Positions 61,101 to 64,000 of a stretch of 64,000 bases of DNA are shown here, one piece after another. Source of the stretch: Strigops habroptila. Taxonomy: Eukaryota > Chordata > Aves > Psittaciformes > Psittacidae. The notes under the pieces were generated by a model that was given only the letters and a program-made list of their open reading frames with translations, did no database searches and was not told the origin of the DNA. Each line of letters opens with the position of its first letter. Positions within the stretch are counted from its first letter, which is position 1. The position numbers were made by a program, and so were the translations under genes. The stretch spans positions 856,001-920,000 of the forward strand of contig NC_046360.1 in assembly GCF_004027225.2 (NCBI RefSeq), written 5' to 3'.

Positions 61101-61415
61101 TGAGTCACCGCTGGGGCTGGGCTGGTGTTGGCAAAGGATGGGGTCGGGAGGAGCCAGCGCTGGCTCCTGTGGGGTGTCCCATGGAGGAGGGATGTCCCCA
61201 GTGCTGAGCCTCAGCCCGTGTCCCAGCCAGGCTCGGCCAACTGCATCCCATGGGAGCAGGGGGCACAGTGGGGTTGCACCAGGGCAGGATACAGCTCCCT
61301 CTGTGCAGCAGCGGGACCCCTGCCTGTGGTCCAGGGCTCTGCAGACTGGTTCCACACATCAAAACACAGAACAGTTTCTACCGAGGTTACACTGGACGCT
61401 CGAGCTCCCCACGGA
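58136..61415. other. ASPHD2-SEZ6L intergenic region
   Basis: About 3.3 kb between the ASPHD2 CpG island and the SEZ6L 3' end. Apart from the CR1 fragment at 60676-60812, I recognise no gene, RNA or repeat. Confidence 0.6.
60676..60812 (-). mobile_element. CR1 LINE 3' fragment
   Basis: Minus-strand CR1 3' end with the ATAGACTCATAGAATGGTTT tail and TTAAGATCATCCAGTCCC, which differs from the CTCCTCCAGCTCC of most copies here and points to a different subfamily. Confidence 0.92.
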
Positions 61416-62985
61416 GGTACTTCATCATGTTCAAAAATATTTAATCCCAGCAATTTTCACATTGTTCTTATAAAAACAGACATGTATGAAGGGAAATGAA
61501 ATGCTTCGTACATTTTTGGCACGTTTTTTCTTATTTTTTTTCCTTTTTTTTTCTTTTTAACCTTTACAAATTACAAACACACATTCATTGTTTTTTAAAG
61601 GAAAAAAACCACCCCTAAGTCTCAGCTGTACACTGCAGAGATGCACGAACCACCCCGAAACTAAACCAGCCTCCCGTGGTTACAATTGCTGTTCTACAAG
61701 GGCAAAGGAGCGGCACCGGCAGCGCAGGACACGTTGGTGGCTTCGCTGCCCTCCCCAGGGCCTGGCTATGGAGGTTGGTGCCGTGGGGGGGGCCGGGGAG
61801 GAGGTGGCCCTTTGGGGTCCATGGGGATGGGGGCAGCCCCGCCGGTGCCTGGCTCTGGCAGGGGTGAAGGCAGTGAGGGTGGGCAGGGGATGCTGAGGCT
61901 CCAGTTGGGGTTCGCCTGCGGTGGGATCTGCTTTGAGGTGCTGATTCCTGCCCATCCTGCTCCCCATGGGCTGGTCTGTGCCGGAGCCTGGGCACTGCCT
62001 GCCTTTCCTGCCCCAACAACCTCCACCCTCTGCCCCTCTCCATCGCCTGCCCCACCACGAGCCCCAGCAAGGGGGCTTCAGGTGGGAGCTGCGGACCTCT
62101 GGGTGGGCTGCGCTGCCTTGATCCCAGCCTGGCATCGCTGCCTGCGTGCTGGGGACCCCCCTGTAGCCCATCCTGCTTACCCTGAGATGCTACTGAGGGG
62201 CAGGGAGAGACCGCTGGGTTCTCATGGCAAGGGTCATGGTAAGTGTGGCTAAAGAGGCACGGGCTGCAGAGCTCCCCTTCACTGCGTGAGGCTTCCCATG
62301 GCTCCGGGCTGCTGGGGTCACTGGTTAATGCTTCTCCATAGAGCTGGGACTCCTGACCCACTGCCCATCCAGCATCCAGAGCAAAGCAGGGAAAGCAAAG
62401 CAGGATGCACCGTCTGTGTGCCAGGCCACCCCCTGTGCCGGCCGCAGCGTTCCTGAGCCACGCTCTGCTTCCGCAGCGAGCACAGACCCTGTGCTGGTGA
62501 CACACAACGCACTGCAGCTCCGGCTTGGGAAGAGGGGAGCTGGGAACCGCGGGATGGGGAGGGCTGGTGGGACCCTGCAGCAAACCTCGGCTCCCAGCGA
62601 TGGACTGCAGGCTCTTGCAATGGAGACGGGTTTAATTCTAACGACACCAGAACCGCAACAAACCCCCTGTGTGTGTGTGAACAGAGCCAGGGGATGTGTC
62701 GCTGTGCAGGGGAGCACAGTGTGTGCCCCCCACACTGCCCTGGCCTTGCTGGACCCAGCTCTGCCCCGCTGCTGCCTGCGCCCGGGCTCTGCAGCACACC
62801 TACCCCAGCTTAAATAGAATAAATACAGTGAAGAAAACAGTAAAATCTTCAAGAAAGAGGCAAAAGGAAAGACAACAGCAGGTCCAGGGGTCCAACCAAA
62901 CTCCACGTGGGCTCTGGATTAGTTACTGAGGAAGGTCTATGAGAGCACAGTAAGTTCACAGCCGGAGACTCTCTTACCGCTGTCC
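61416..62985 (-). other. SEZ6L: Probable SEZ6L 3'UTR
   Basis: Follows the SEZ6L stop codon on the minus strand. ATTAAA on the minus strand at 61445-61440 is the best poly(A) signal, giving a UTR of about 1.57 kb. The last 180 bases are AT-rich with long T runs on the plus strand (A runs in the transcript), in contrast to the GC-rich surroundings. The 322-codon open frame on the minus strand at 61615-62583 is low-complexity and not taken as a gene. Confidence 0.5.
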
Positions 62986-64000
62986 TTATATCGAAACTTC
63001 GTATTCTCTTGTTTCCTGGAAAGAAGGAAAAGCCGGTAGCTGCTTTTCAGGATAATCCCACCATCCCCAGCTGGAAAGAGAGTCTGTGAGTATCATTCTC
63101 TTGGGTGCCATCCCTGCCCAGGACCTGCAGCCCACCTGGCCCCTGGGAGTGACAGGGATAGAGCCTCCCATCACTCAGTGCTCCCGCATCTGGGATCCAT
63201 CCCATGGCTGCACACCCGGCACAACCCACAGCTCCCATCAGGACGGTCCCGGGAGCAGCGGGTGCAGCAGCACTCACCCCTGTCTCATAGATCGGGTTGT
63301 CAAACTCCGTTTCTACCGTGATCTGGCTGTAGGGGTGGGAGTACATGAGGGGCAGGCGGAGGCTGGAGTAGTACCGACACCTGCGGGAGAGCCCGGACTC
63401 ACTGCACAGAACAAAGCACGACCAGCCCCGGCCTCCCACATCCCACATTCCTGCTCCTCCAGGACCCTGGAGCAGGAACTCAGTGCCTGGCTCCCCAGGG
63501 CCATGCCCAGGGCTCATTGCAGGGGTTGGACTTGATGAGCTTTGAAGGTCCCTTCCAACCCAAACCATTCTGTGATGCTGAGCCAGCCCTGGCCATGTCC
63601 CCGTCTTCCACCACCATCCCCAGCCCAACTGCACATCCCACCTTGTGAGATAGATGTAGGCTCCTCCCAGCAGCAGGGAGATGATCAGCACTGGGATGAA
63701 TATGGCCAAGGCCATATTTCCTCCCTCGAGCGACGTCTCTGCAGCAGCTTCTGCTACTAAAAGGACAAGATCTATTATGCTGGCATTTGCAAACACCCTG
63801 CGATCCCCTCTGCTGCTCCCTTCCCTCCTCCCAGCTCCACACAGGCTCTGGCTGAGGGCCCTGCACAGGGCTTATCCACCAGATGCATTTCACTCACCTT
63901 CCAGAGCATGCTCAAAGCTGTCTTGATTCACTGGAAGAGAAATGGAGAGTTACTGGTACGTAACTGGGTTTGACTGGGTGCTTGCTGCGTGGGGACCCCA
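62986..64000 (-). CDS. SEZ6L: Seizure-related 6 homolog-like, C-terminal exons (partial)
   Basis: Single-pass neuronal membrane protein of the SEZ6 family; its CUB and sushi domains act in complement regulation and synapse development, and family members are BACE1 substrates. Only the last four exons are in the window: 63930-63898 (33 bp), 63756-63642, 63380-63278 and 63015-62986, with consistent phases and about 92 residues. They encode a short juxtamembrane stretch (NQDSFEHALEVAEAAAETS), the transmembrane helix (MALAIFIPVLIISLLLGGAY) and a cytoplasmic tail with DNPIYETG, an NPxY-like motif, ending REYEVSI. The extracellular CUB and sushi domains lie beyond the right edge. The 33-bp exon is small and could be alternatively spliced. 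Confidence 0.95.
63517..63582 (+). mobile_element. CR1 LINE 3' tail remnant
   Basis: About 65 bp recognisable as the CR1 extreme 3' end (GGGGTTGGACTTGATGAGC, then AAGGTCCCTTCCAACCC and ATTCTGTGATGCT), inside the intron before the cytoplasmic-tail exon of SEZ6L. It appears diverged and old. Confidence 0.75.

Noticed and set aside
61615-62583. 322-codon open frame on the minus strand
   Set aside because: It lies in the presumed SEZ6L 3'UTR; Pro/Ser/Gly-rich with no conserved motif.
10331-63582. Recurring 100-300 bp blocks on both strands as a possible CRISPR-like or new repeat system
   Set aside because: They are dispersed CR1 3' ends, recognisable by the shared tail and ATTCTATG octamers, with no regular spacers.
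1-64000. Endogenous retrovirus or other viral fossil
   Set aside because: I looked for protease, integrase, envelope-like and LTR features. The only reverse transcriptase belongs to the CR1 LINE, and no long terminal repeats were seen.

Overview
This window is avian nuclear DNA. The evidence is its CR1 LINE fragments with the (ATTCTATG)n 3' end, its GC-rich compact introns and CpG-island promoters, and a gene order that matches human 22q12.1 and, in birds, the chicken chromosome 15 block. The bird lineage cannot be fixed from the sequence alone. The window holds seven protein-coding genes: CRYBB1 (+), TPST2 (+), TFIP11 (+), SRRD (-), HPS4 (+), ASPHD2 (-) and the 3' end of SEZ6L (-). The first six are complete. 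Every exon junction given below was placed by hand on GT/AG signals with reading-phase bookkeeping. The resulting proteins are 238, 371, 827, 276, 701 and 369 residues, close to their vertebrate orthologues except SRRD, which is shorter.

Layout. 1-1430 is upstream sequence on the side where CRYBA4 is expected; no exon of it was found. 1433-5227 is CRYBB1, with a TATA-box lens-type promoter. 5390-21360 is TPST2, with a CpG-island promoter, an intron of over 10 kb before the coding exon that contains tandem repeats and CR1 pieces, and a separate 3'UTR exon. TFIP11 starts only about 280 bp after the TPST2 poly(A) signal and ends at 28.6 kb. SRRD lies tail-to-tail with TFIP11 and head-to-head with HPS4, with 133 bp between the SRRD and HPS4 start codons. 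HPS4 runs to 48.1 kb. ASPHD2 lies tail-to-tail with HPS4, and its CpG island is at 57.5 kb. The SEZ6L C-terminus enters from the right edge.

The genes do not form one pathway. They are a lens structural protein, a Golgi tyrosine sulfotransferase, a spliceosome disassembly factor, an SRR1-domain protein, a BLOC-3 subunit, a predicted aspartyl/asparaginyl hydroxylase-like membrane protein and a neuronal complement-control membrane protein. The block is a conserved synteny group.

The most notable structure is not a gene. A CR1 LINE (29261-32512, flanked by matching 7-bp direct repeats) appears to sit inside the SRRD 3'UTR, 34 bp after the stop codon. It has itself been split by a second insertion that is also flanked by a 7-bp direct repeat. 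That inner insertion creates a 510-bp inverted repeat with the CR1 3' region. No new defence system, CRISPR array, RNA gene or viral fossil was found.
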